A stretch of 64,000 bases of DNA from Methyloglobulus sp. GTDB taxonomy: Bacteria; Pseudomonadota; Gammaproteobacteria; Methylococcales; Methylomonadaceae. The position numbers were made by a program, and so were the translations under genes. The stretch spans positions 1-64,000 of the forward strand of contig JABFQX010000016.1 of NCBI GenBank assembly GCA_013141505.1. The letters are read 5' to 3'. The notes beneath the pieces were generated by a model. It saw nothing but the letters and a program-made list of their open reading frames with translations, was not told where the DNA came from and did not search any database. This document shows positions 28,267 to 36,211 of this stretch, piece after piece. How positions within the stretch are numbered: position 1 is the stretch's first letter; each line of letters opens with the position of its first letter.

Positions 28267-28557
28267 ATGATGATATTAGTGACGTACGATGTCAGTTTTA
28301 AAGACGAAGGCGGCCCAAAACGGCTACGGAAAATCGCCCGGCAATGCCAAGTTTTTGGGCAGCGGGTACAGTATTCGGTGTTCGAAATTGAAGTGGACAT
28401 GGCGCAGTGGACTTTATTGAAAGACAACCTGATAAAAATTATGGATGAAAAGGAAGACAGCCTGCGTTGTTATTATCTGGGTAACAACTGGGAGCGCAAA
28501 GTCGAACACATCGGCGCCAAAAAAAACCTCGATTTAAACGGCTTGTTGCTGGTTTGA
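28267..28557 (+). CDS. cas2: Cas2
   Basis: A 96-residue ferredoxin-fold protein that bridges two Cas1 dimers during spacer integration. The N-terminus MMILVTYDVSFKDEGGPKRLRKIARQCQVFGQRVQYSVFE is typical, including the conserved aspartate of VTYDV. Two adjacent ATG codons (28267 and 28270) compete; AGAGGA lies about 8 bp upstream of the first. It is the last cas gene, 185 bp before the array. Confidence 0.97.
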   Translation: MMILVTYDVSFKDEGGPKRLRKIARQCQVFGQRVQYSVFEIEVDMAQWTLLKDNLIKIMDEKEDSLRCYYLGNNWERKVEHIGAKKNLDLNGLLLV

Positions 28558-28742
28558 CCAACGCCGTGCGAACCCCTAGCGGACATGGTTTTCCGCCATC
28601 ATCCGCAACTCCATCATATTGTTGTTTTTTAAAAAGTTTTTATTTTCATCGTTATAAACTAAAATGCTCATGGCATTTGTATTGATCGATTCGCATAACA
28701 AAGGCGATTTAAGCCCTAAATTCAAACGATTAAGCAAATGCC
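28558..28742 (+). promoter_or_regulatory. CRISPR leader
   Basis: The 185 bp between cas2 and the first repeat are AT-rich in the middle (TTGTTGTTTTTTAAAAAG, then TTATAAACTAAAATG) and contain no gene. By position and repeat orientation (GAAAC at the 3' end of each repeat) this is the leader with the array promoter and the site where new spacers are inserted. Confidence 0.85.
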
Positions 28743-31169
28743 GTCGCGCCCCCCGCGGGCGCGTGGATTGAAACGTCGTAGCAATAAACCATCGTTGATC
28801 CTCAATAGTCGCGCCCCCCGCGGGCGCGTGGATTGAAACAAATAGCAAATAAATAACGTGCTATTTAAGCTGTCGCGCCCCCCGCGGGCGCGTGGATTGA
28901 AACAAATAGCAAATAAATAACGTGCTATTTAAGCTGTCGCGCCCCCCGCGGGCGCGTGGATTGAAACCTGATTATACCACGTTATCACACAAAAATCTAC
29001 GTCGCGCCCCCCGCGGGCGCGTGGATTGAAACAACTGAACGAACGGTTACACCGATTGCAGCAGGTCGCGCCCCCCGCGGGCGCGTGGATTGAAACCATT
29101 GTCATTCATGGGATTTTGTCAGTCTAGTGTCGCGCCCCCCGCGGGCGCGTGGATTGAAACGAAGATATTGATGATGAAACCATAGCACATGTTGTCGCGC
29201 CCCCCGCGGGCGCGTGGATTGAAACTTTCCCTGCCAACTCTTTATGGTAAAAACCTGTTGTCGCGCCCCCCGCGGGCGCGTGGATTGAAACGACATCACA
29301 GGGTGGTGTTGGAATTGGAAAGGGGTCGCGCCCCCCGCGGGCGCGTGGATTGAAACCTTACAGTTTTGTTGTTGAATACTGGCCGTTAAGTCGCGCCCCC
29401 CGCGGGCGCGTGGATTGAAACGCCTTCGTAATGGTTGTCGGGGTAAGGCTTATCGTCGCGCCCCCCGCGGGCGCGTGGATTGAAACTGCACAAGCCGGGT
29501 CATGGCATGATAATGAGGTGTCGCGCCCCCCGCGGGCGCGTGGATTGAAACCTGTTGCGCCCTTAAAGCGTCATCAATGGCCTTTGTCGCGCCCCCCGCG
29601 GGCGCGTGGATTGAAACCAACAACATGACCATCAACGTTGGTTATTGGCACGTCGCGCCCCCCGCGGGCGCGTGGATTGAAACAAAAACATACAGAACAC
29701 TTTGGACAGCCGGAGGTCGCGCCCCCCGCGGGCGCGTGGATTGAAACACTGGTGAAATTTGCGTTTCTTAAATTTACAAGTCGCGCCCCCCGCGGGCGCG
29801 TGGATTGAAACGGGTTGGGAAGTCAAATATACCGACAATCACCGTCGCGCCCCCCGCGGGCGCGTGGATTGAAACCAAGATATTAACTTAACAATTAGTA
29901 ACTTATCGTCGCGCCCCCCGCGGGCGCGTGGATTGAAACGTCAATATCACCTGAATAATACTTGTCTTGTAAGTCGCGCCCCCCGCGGGCGCGTGGATTG
30001 AAACAACCAGGTCGTGCCAGCGCGGGCCTAACCCGAGTCGCGCCCCCCGCGGGCGCGTGGATTGAAACGTATAATGCCTTTGCTTCCCCAGTAAATGGCA
30101 TGTCGCGCCCCCCGCGGGCGCGTGGATTGAAACTTCGGGTGTTATAAACTCTAGTAGCTCTAGTGGTCGCGCCCCCCGCGGGCGCGTGGATTGAAACCGG
30201 GTTATTGGCTTTGATATGCACGTTTTCGAGTCGCGCCCCCCGCGGGCGCGTGGATTGAAACTAATGTTTATAATCTCTGTCTTGTTGCCTATGCGTCGCG
30301 CCCCCCGCGGGCGCGTGGATTGAAACTTAGTATCGATACTAAATATAAATCAATTAAGTTGTCGCGCCCCCCGCGGGCGCGTGGATTGAAACTACTTTTG
30401 TTGCTTAATCAATACACAATCAAGGTCGCGCCCCCCGCGGGCGCGTGGATTGAAACTGTTAACCCCGGCGGCGGTTGCCGCGAATATCGTCGCGCCCCCC
30501 GCGGGCGCGTGGATTGAAACGAAGTCGCCGCATTGGATGTTGAGGGAGTAGTGGTCGCGCCCCCCGCGGGCGCGTGGATTGAAACGCTGGAAGTATAGCC
30601 AGCCGCATAATTGCCATCGTCGCGCCCCCCGCGGGCGCGTGGATTGAAACTGTGGTGTAAAGTTCAAATGCCATGTTATGCCGTCGCGCCCCCCGCGGGC
30701 GCGTGGATTGAAACATCACGAGATAACAAAGCATCCGTATCACCCGGTCGCGCCCCCCGCGGGCGCGTGGATTGAAACCACCAGAACCACCGTCAGTACC
30801 ACCAGTACCAGTCGCGCCCCCCGCGGGCGCGTGGATTGAAACTTGTTCAATCTTTGGTTGCTGGTTTGAGTTAACGTCGCGCCCCCCGCGGGCGCGTGGA
30901 TTGAAACTTCCAAACGGCCTACAAAAAAATTGGCGGCAAATTGTCGCGCCCCCCGCGGGCGCGTGGATTGAAACTTCACGGTAAGCATTTTCCCTGTCGG
31001 CATGGGGTCGCGCCCCCCGCGGGCGCGTGGATTGAAACTTCATATGCCCTCCGTTAACATCCAGATTTCCGGTCGCGCCCCCCGCGCGGGCGCGTGGATT
31101 GAAACAGCCCGGTATGTGTGGTAGGTTTTAGATGCCAGTCGCGCCCCCCGCGGGCGCGTGGATTGAAAC
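28743..31169 (+). CRISPR. Type I-C CRISPR array, 38 repeats and 37 spacers
   Basis: The 32-bp repeat starts GTCGCGCCCC and ends GCGTGGATTGAAAC, the I-C form with an internal CGCGCCC/GGGCGCG stem. I located 38 copies, from 28743 to 31138. All appear identical except number 37 (31072-31105), which has two extra bases (GC) in the stem and is 34 bp long. Spacers are mostly 32-35 bp. Spacers 2 and 3 (28840-28871 and 28904-28935) are identical. The distal repeat is not degenerate. The uniform repeats, intact cas genes and long array suggest an active system. Confidence 0.99.
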
Positions 31170-31439
31170 TGTCTACAATACGCAATCGATAGGCACTGAC
31201 AAGGCGATATGACTATTGCTTACAACATATTAAAAAACTAAATAGAAAAATAACCTGTGTTCCGTTAACAGAAAACGATATAGATTTTTCGCTGGTCATT
31301 AGAAATGGTTTTTTTGACTTTTCGTACCACGGGCTGAAATGATTTGACCAATGATGAACTGGCGGTCATCAATTTTTCACACACTTGTAATATTTTTTAA
31401 TTAACCTGCCCAAGGTTTTTAAACATTATTCCTAGAAGT

Positions 31440-33320
31440 ATGGCAACGGCTCATAAAATCACCGAGGATCCTTTTGCAGATACATTGAAACAAATTCTTG
31501 TCGAGCTGATCAGCTTGCGTGAGAAGATTCAAGTCCATACGAGCCAGAGTTTGCAAAAATATCAACAGCATTTTCATTCTGGCTTATTTTCAAAAAGCGC
31601 ATTTAACTTGGCTCATTACCTTGCGTTAAGGCAATTTGATTTTCGGTTGTTGCATGAGAGGCTCGTCAACGCTGGAATACCTTCCCTGGGCTATGCGGAA
31701 GTATCAGTATTGGCAACCTTAGATTCACTGATAGATTTACTGTCACGAGCCACCTGTATAGGCTATCAGCCTAAAAAAAATCCGCACAAGTTTGGGCATA
31801 GTTCTGGGCAACAACTTTTAGATCAACATTGTACAAACTTATTGGGGTCTTTTCATGATCATGCTAAAGCCCGTGTCATGGTCACTTTGGGTTCTGAAGC
31901 AGCGTGGAATTATGCACTTATAATTAACTTGCTTAAAAAAGGCATGACCTGCGCCCGCATCAATTGCATACATGATGACAGCAAGGTTTGGCAGGGGATT
32001 ATTGGTAATGTCCGTAAAGCAGAAACTGAGACAGGACAAACTTGCCGCATCATGATGGAGTTGGCAGGCCATAAGATACGGACGGGTGCCATCGCGCTGG
32101 AAGCCCCTGTCCATCATGTTAAGGTCAAAAAAGACCGGGCTGGCAAAACGATTGCGTCAGGCTATTTGATTTTAACCGTTGATTTGAAAAATGCACCCAC
32201 TGAAACTTCATTGTTCAGAATACCTATCTTTAAGGACTTGCACAAGAAACTCGCTCCGGGTATGTTTCTGGGATTTATTGATAATCAGGAAAAACAGCGT
32301 TATCTAAAAGTGGAGAAAGCACTTTCCTGCAATGACTGGTTAGTCAGTTGTGAAAAATCTGCTTATCTCGTTTCAGGAAGTCCGTTACGGTTGCTGACCT
32401 CTGAAAAATTAGAGAATAAAAATACGCGTGCCGCTTACAAGCTTGGTAAATTTGATGGCGAACCTTTGGTTATACGTTTAAAGAAAGATGATCTGCTATT
32501 GTTAACAGCAAACCATTTTTTGGGAAAGCCCGCCGAATACTCGGCCACCGGGGTTTTGGTGCAGCCCGCGCATATTGGATGTACGCTTTCTAAAGTTTTA
32601 ACCAAGTTGGAGGTTGGTCATCCCGTTTGGATTGACAGCGGTAAACTCGGTGCGGTCGTGGAAAATATTAATGATCAAGGCGCCTTGTTGCGGATTACTG
32701 TCGCAAAACACGGAGGCATCAAGATCCATAGCGATAAAAGCATTATTTTTCCTGAAACTGAGCTTGGCTTGCCGCCCTTGAGTAAAAAAGATTTGACTGA
32801 CTTGGATTTTGTTTGCGAATACGCGGATATGGTCTGTTCTTCATCGACCGAAACACTTGCTGAGATGGAGTGTTTAATGTCCGAATTGGAAAAAAGAAAG
32901 GCATCAAAATTGCCGATTATTGCCAGAATTGAAACCAAAAAAGCCGTAAAAAATTTACCTGATGTATTGTTAGGGACTATTGGCCGTCATTCGCTTGGCA
33001 TTATGAATGCCTGGAGCGAGCCTGACATGGTGCTGGATGGCGCGAGGTTGCCGGGGATCCAAGAAGAGATACTTGGTTTGTGTGAAGCGGCGCATGTGCC
33101 GGTAATATCAGCAACTCAAGTGTCGGAAGCCATTGCAAAAAAAGGGATGAGATCAATTCCAGAATTTTCTGATATGGCCATAGCTGCCCGCGCAGATTGC
33201 ATCATGCTGAACAAAGGCTCTTATGTCCTTGAGGCAATTGATGCGCTGGTCAATGTCATGACCAGGATCAATGAGTATCAGAAGGGAAGGTTTTCCGGAT
33301 TGACCGCTTTCGAGTGGTGA
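31440..33320 (+). CDS. Pyruvate-kinase-like protein with altered active site
   Basis: A 626-residue protein. Residues 1 to about 140 are a helical extension unlike normal pyruvate kinase. The kinase-like core starts at ARVMVTLGSEAA, with ARINCIHDD and KIRTG matching PK motifs, and continues through a B-domain-like insert to LCEAAHVPVISATQV. Several catalytic sites differ: the invariant lysine of 'KIE' is arginine (IIARIET), the Mg-binding 'ARGDL' is replaced by NAWSEPDMVLDGARL, and the aspartate of 'D..GPKIRTG' is glutamate (MMELAGHKIRTG). The regulatory C-domain is missing; the chain ends about 40 residues after MLNKGSYV. It resembles the long PK variants seen in other bacteria but is probably catalytically impaired. 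The start has only a weak ribosome site. Confidence 0.8.
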   Translation: MATAHKITEDPFADTLKQILVELISLREKIQVHTSQSLQKYQQHFHSGLFSKSAFNLAHYLALRQFDFRLLHERLVNAGIPSLGYAEVSVLATLDSLIDLLSRATCIGYQPKKNPHKFGHSSGQQLLDQHCTNLLGSFHDHAKARVMVTLGSEAAWNYALIINLLKKGMTCARINCIHDDSKVWQGIIGNVRKAETETGQTCRIMMELAGHKIRTGAIALEAPVHHVKVKKDRAGKTIASGYLILTVDLKNAPTETSLFRIPIFKDLHKKLAPGMFLGFIDNQEKQRYLKVEKALSCNDWLVSCEKSAYLVSGSPLRLLTSEKLENKNTRAAYKLGKFDGEPLVIRLKKDDLLLLTANHFLGKPAEYSATGVLVQPAHIGCTLSKVLTKLEVGHPVWIDSGKLGAVVENINDQGALLRITVAKHGGIKIHSDKSIIFPETELGLPPLSKKDLTDLDFVCEYADMVCSSSTETLAEMECLMSELEKRKASKLPIIARIETKKAVKNLPDVLLGTIGRHSLGIMNAWSEPDMVLDGARLPGIQEEILGLCEAAHVPVISATQVSEAIAKKGMRSIPEFSDMAIAARADCIMLNKGSYVLEAIDALVNVMTRINEYQKGRFSGLTAFEW

Positions 33321-33373
33321 TCAAATTGGCTGGGTTTTGGCTCTTGTTTCAAAACAATAATGAAGCAATCGCG

Positions 33374-33835
33374 TTAATTTACGGCATCAACAATTACGGG
33401 ATACGTTCCTAATATTTTTGCGGGATACAAGTTATATTTTGCTATTAAATAATCTTTTAAACATTCTTCAACATCAACGCTGCTGGTCGAGACCTCCATC
33501 AATTTACTCAGCCGTTGCCTAAGATTGCGCTGAGGCATCAATAGTAATTCAACATCAGACATTGCAACATATTTGTCAGCGTCCAAAATATTGCCGTTAA
33601 TAATTTTTTCCAACTGAATTTTTTTTAGACCCAGCGTGTGATTGATTTCGGCCCGAATTTCACACAGTGGCAACAGTAAATCACTTCCTGTACAACTTGG
33701 GTCGAGTAAGCAGCTAAATCGATTAAGAAAGAAGCTGATGGTAAAGCGGTAAATATCTGATTCTCTTACAAAAAGACGGCTAGCGATGGCTTGTATATCA
33801 GTTCGGTCGCAATCAAGCAACCGCAGCGAAATCAT
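33374..33835 (-). CDS. Unknown protein with possible ribbon-helix-helix N-terminus, under a Pho promoter
   Basis: A 153-residue protein from the ATG at 33835 (AAGGA upstream); a TTG at 33853 would add six residues. The N-terminal stretch ISLRLLDCDRTDIQAIASRLFVRESDIYRFTISFFLNRF reads as a short beta strand followed by two helices, as in ribbon-helix-helix or MetJ/Arc-like proteins. The rest, including a repeat of leucine-rich helices and VECLKDYLIAKYNLYPAKIL, is not recognised. The key evidence is regulatory: a well-formed Pho box and -10 box lie 65-100 bp upstream. It diverges from a PstS-like gene. A phosphate-linked regulatory role is plausible but unproven. Confidence 0.65.
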   Translation of the reverse strand: MISLRLLDCDRTDIQAIASRLFVRESDIYRFTISFFLNRFSCLLDPSCTGSDLLLPLCEIRAEINHTLGLKKIQLEKIINGNILDADKYVAMSDVELLLMPQRNLRQRLSKLMEVSTSSVDVEECLKDYLIAKYNLYPAKILGTYPVIVDAVN

Positions 33836-33901
33836 TTCATTTAATTCCTTCAATGCTAGTCCTTTAGAAATGTTTTTCAGAGAATGGTCGGTTGGAAGAC
33901 A

Positions 33902-33935
33902 ATCATAAGTCTGAAATATGACAGAAACTTGACAG
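33902..33935 (-). promoter_or_regulatory. Pho box and -10 element
   Basis: On the minus strand two adjacent 11-bp units, CTGTCAAGTTT (33935-33925) and CTGTCATATTT (33924-33914), match the PhoB half-site CTGTCA in all six core bases. Six bases further on is TATGAT (33907-33902), the same spacing as in the E. coli pstS promoter. Transcription would start near 33895 and read into the gene ending at 33374. Confidence 0.8.
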
Positions 33936-34252
33936 TATTGAATTTAGAACGATTCGGGCAAATGCGCTCCCATTGTCCATAGGTTGATCGCGCTAATAGA
34001 CAAAATGGAGGCAATAATAAATGTAGTACAAACGTGGCACATTACCTTAAATCTTAATCAACTTGTCATCATTCCATCTAGGTAATTATGAAAGAATTCG
34101 CATCGGTTTTGGTGTAACTGGTTAAGAGTGATTTAACCCCAAAGATCATTTTTATCAGTTGCATTTAAACCACCCTGATATGTGTGTTATGGCTTTAGTA
34201 AAGCTTCATGGCGCAAATCACAGAAATTTTTAGCTCTACCATCGAGGAAATT
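33936..34252. other. Intergenic region upstream of the PstS-like gene
   Basis: About 317 bp with no supportable frame. CTTGTCATCAT near 34060 resembles a single PhoB half-site but lacks a clear partner 11 bp away, so I do not call a second Pho promoter. Confidence 0.4.
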
Positions 34253-35707
34253 ATGAAAAAATTAATGTTAGGTGTAGCGTTTTCTGCTGCATTATTTACG
34301 GGTGCAGCGCAAGCTGTAACTTTTAGCGGTACGACTATTGATGAGTCAGTCACCACAGAAATTCATTTGTCAGGTGCTTCAGCGCCATTGGCATTCATTG
34401 AGGGTTTGTTGACTAACCAGTCAGTTCCTGACACCAATCAATTGTGTGTGCCCAATACCACAATTTATAAATACAAAGATAACGGTGGCGGTAAAGACCA
34501 AAACGTCTATCTTTGCCAAACCGCTGCAAGGCTTACTGCTGCAGGCGTAAAACCTTATCTGGCGCTATACAAACGTAGCTTAGGCGGTTCCGCGATTGGT
34601 GTTAACCCGCTGATAAATGGTGCCCTTGTAGACTTCATGAAGGTAAAAGGTGTCACTTGTGCTGCCAGTGCGCCGGTTGGTTTCTTAACTACACTGACAT
34701 GCGGCTACTACACCACAGGCACAACGGTAAATGCAGCATTCAAAAACCCAAAGAAGCCTGATTTTGGCGTATCTGATGTCGATCCTGCTACATTCAGAGG
34801 CACTAACACGCCAGCGGGTTTCCAGCCAGTTACAGCAGCTCAGGTTGCTTTGTTAACAGTCAAACCAGCTGTTTCCCAGACTTTTGGTGTTACGGTCTCG
34901 TTAAACTTGCGTAACGCGCTGCAAACCTTGCAGGGTAAGCCTGCGGGCAGTGAGTTGGCGGCTAACCAGCCCAGCCTGACTACTGCGCAAATTAAGACGA
35001 TCTTTGCTGGCAATACCGCGTTATGGTCAACCGCTATTCCAGGCTTGGCCGCATCACATGTACACATTTGCCGCAGGGTTAACGGTTCAGGTACCGGTGC
35101 CCAATTCGCGCAATATTTCTACAACTATCCAACAGTAGGCGCAGCCCCTCAACGTGCTGCTCCAGCTTCTGAATTGGCTGCTGTGCCTGTGTTCGCACCT
35201 GAGTCTGCTGCGTTTGCTTCGGTTCATCAGTTGAGTACTGCGGGTCAGGTTTCAGAATGTTTGGCAGAGTTGTCTGCAGGCACTAACACTGTAGGCACTG
35301 CGTTCAACAATATCTACGGCGCTAAGTTTGCTGTTGGTATTCAAAGTACTGACGCAAATGCTAATAATGCTATCGCATGGCGTTTTGTAAAAGTGGATAA
35401 CGTTGCACCAACCTTGGCTAACGTCAATGCCGGTACCTACAAGGATTGGTATGAATTCACTTATAACTACAACACCGCCTATTACAATACCAGACCGCTT
35501 GACGTAAAAACAGGTGTTAGTCAAGTGATTGCCCAAACAGGTGTCACACCTGTCGTACAAGCACTGGATGTAGCGACTTCAAACCAGTTGTCACATGGTC
35601 AAGCGGGCTTCCAAACAGTACCTGGCGCTTGCACAGGTTCACTGTATGTCAACAAGTTCACACGTAGCGGCAAAGCTGCTAACGCGCCTTTGAGAAAATG
35701 CCCTTAA
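34253..35707 (+). CDS. PstS-like periplasmic substrate-binding protein
   Basis: A 484-residue exported protein. The open frame begins at 34208, but the ATG at 34253 has a strong GAGGAAATT site and gives a clean signal peptide (KKLMLGVAFSAALFTGAAQA). The mature protein starts with TTEIHLSGASAPLAFIEGLL and later has HICRRVNGSGTGAQFAQYF, which resemble the phosphate-contacting loops of PstS-type binding proteins. It is longer than classical PstS (about 320-350), has several cysteines likely to form disulfides and has no pstCAB genes beside it. It may bind phosphate or another ligand at the surface or in the periplasm. A strong terminator follows. Confidence 0.7.
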   Translation: MKKLMLGVAFSAALFTGAAQAVTFSGTTIDESVTTEIHLSGASAPLAFIEGLLTNQSVPDTNQLCVPNTTIYKYKDNGGGKDQNVYLCQTAARLTAAGVKPYLALYKRSLGGSAIGVNPLINGALVDFMKVKGVTCAASAPVGFLTTLTCGYYTTGTTVNAAFKNPKKPDFGVSDVDPATFRGTNTPAGFQPVTAAQVALLTVKPAVSQTFGVTVSLNLRNALQTLQGKPAGSELAANQPSLTTAQIKTIFAGNTALWSTAIPGLAASHVHICRRVNGSGTGAQFAQYFYNYPTVGAAPQRAAPASELAAVPVFAPESAAFASVHQLSTAGQVSECLAELSAGTNTVGTAFNNIYGAKFAVGIQSTDANANNAIAWRFVKVDNVAPTLANVNAGTYKDWYEFTYNYNTAYYNTRPLDVKTGVSQVIAQTGVTPVVQALDVATSNQLSHGQAGFQTVPGACTGSLYVNKFTRSGKAANAPLRKCP

Positions 35708-35753
35708 GCTCAATCGCAGCTAAGGTAAATAGGTAAAGGATTACATCCAATCA

Positions 35754-35794
35754 ACCAGGTCAATCGTTTTCGGGCGATTGGCCTGGTGTCTTTT
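35754..35794 (+). terminator. Rho-independent terminator after the PstS-like gene
   Basis: ACCAGGTCAATCG (35754-35766) pairs with CGATTGGCCTGGT (35775-35787) over 13 positions with one G-T pair, loop TTTTCGGG, followed by GTCTTTT. It lies 47 bp after the stop codon. Confidence 0.85.
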
Positions 35795-35919
35795 ATTGAT
35801 CCGGCCTTATGAAGTTTAATTTCCCTTCGGCTTCGCTCAGGGTACGTTAACGCTGCGTTCCCTGAGCGAAGCCGAAGGGTATCACAACCACTTCAAACTT
35901 TAAAAGGCCGGATCTATAA
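35793..35919. repeat. Dispersed palindromic element, copy C
   Basis: TTATTGATCCGGCCTTATGAAG at the left mirrors AAAAGGCCGGATCTATAA at the right. The inner pair CCCTTCGGCTTCGCTCAGGG and CCCTGAGCGAAGCCGAAGGG is a perfect 20-bp inverted repeat. It follows the terminator directly. A degenerate relative (CGGCCTTATGGGTTTTAACTTC ... GTTCAAACATAAAAGATCG) may lie at 36095-36160. Confidence 0.88.
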
Positions 35920-36211
35920 GGCTTTCCAGCCTCCCGTCTCGGCTTCTCATTTCCGCTATTGTCATAAAAAAGTCACATTCATTGACTACACTGACCGACC
36001 ATGTAGCGGCCAATAGCTTATAGAATGCTTATTTTGGTCTCTTGTGCTTTAAGAAATGGAATACAGGTAATTTATACGGCGGCACTCTCCAAAGATATTC
36101 GGCCTTATGGGTTTTAACTTCTGCGTCCTGTGGGTGCGACGGTTCAAACATAAAAGATCGAATTAACAAAAGCTACTGGCATCAATTTAACACTGATATA
36201 AAAAATAGAAC
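35920..36211. other. Intergenic region upstream of the two-partner secretion locus
   Basis: About 290 bp, presumably with the promoter for the TpsB gene. Apart from the degenerate repeat at about 36095-36160 I see no defined element. Confidence 0.4.

Noticed and set aside
28576-31043. Many reading frames of 60-194 codons with 'SIHAPAGGAT' or 'RPPRARGLK' repeats
   Set aside because: They are translations of the CRISPR repeats and spacers, not genes.
34055-34080. Pho box for the PstS-like gene
   Set aside because: Only one half-site resembling CTTGTCAT is present; no second unit at the correct distance.
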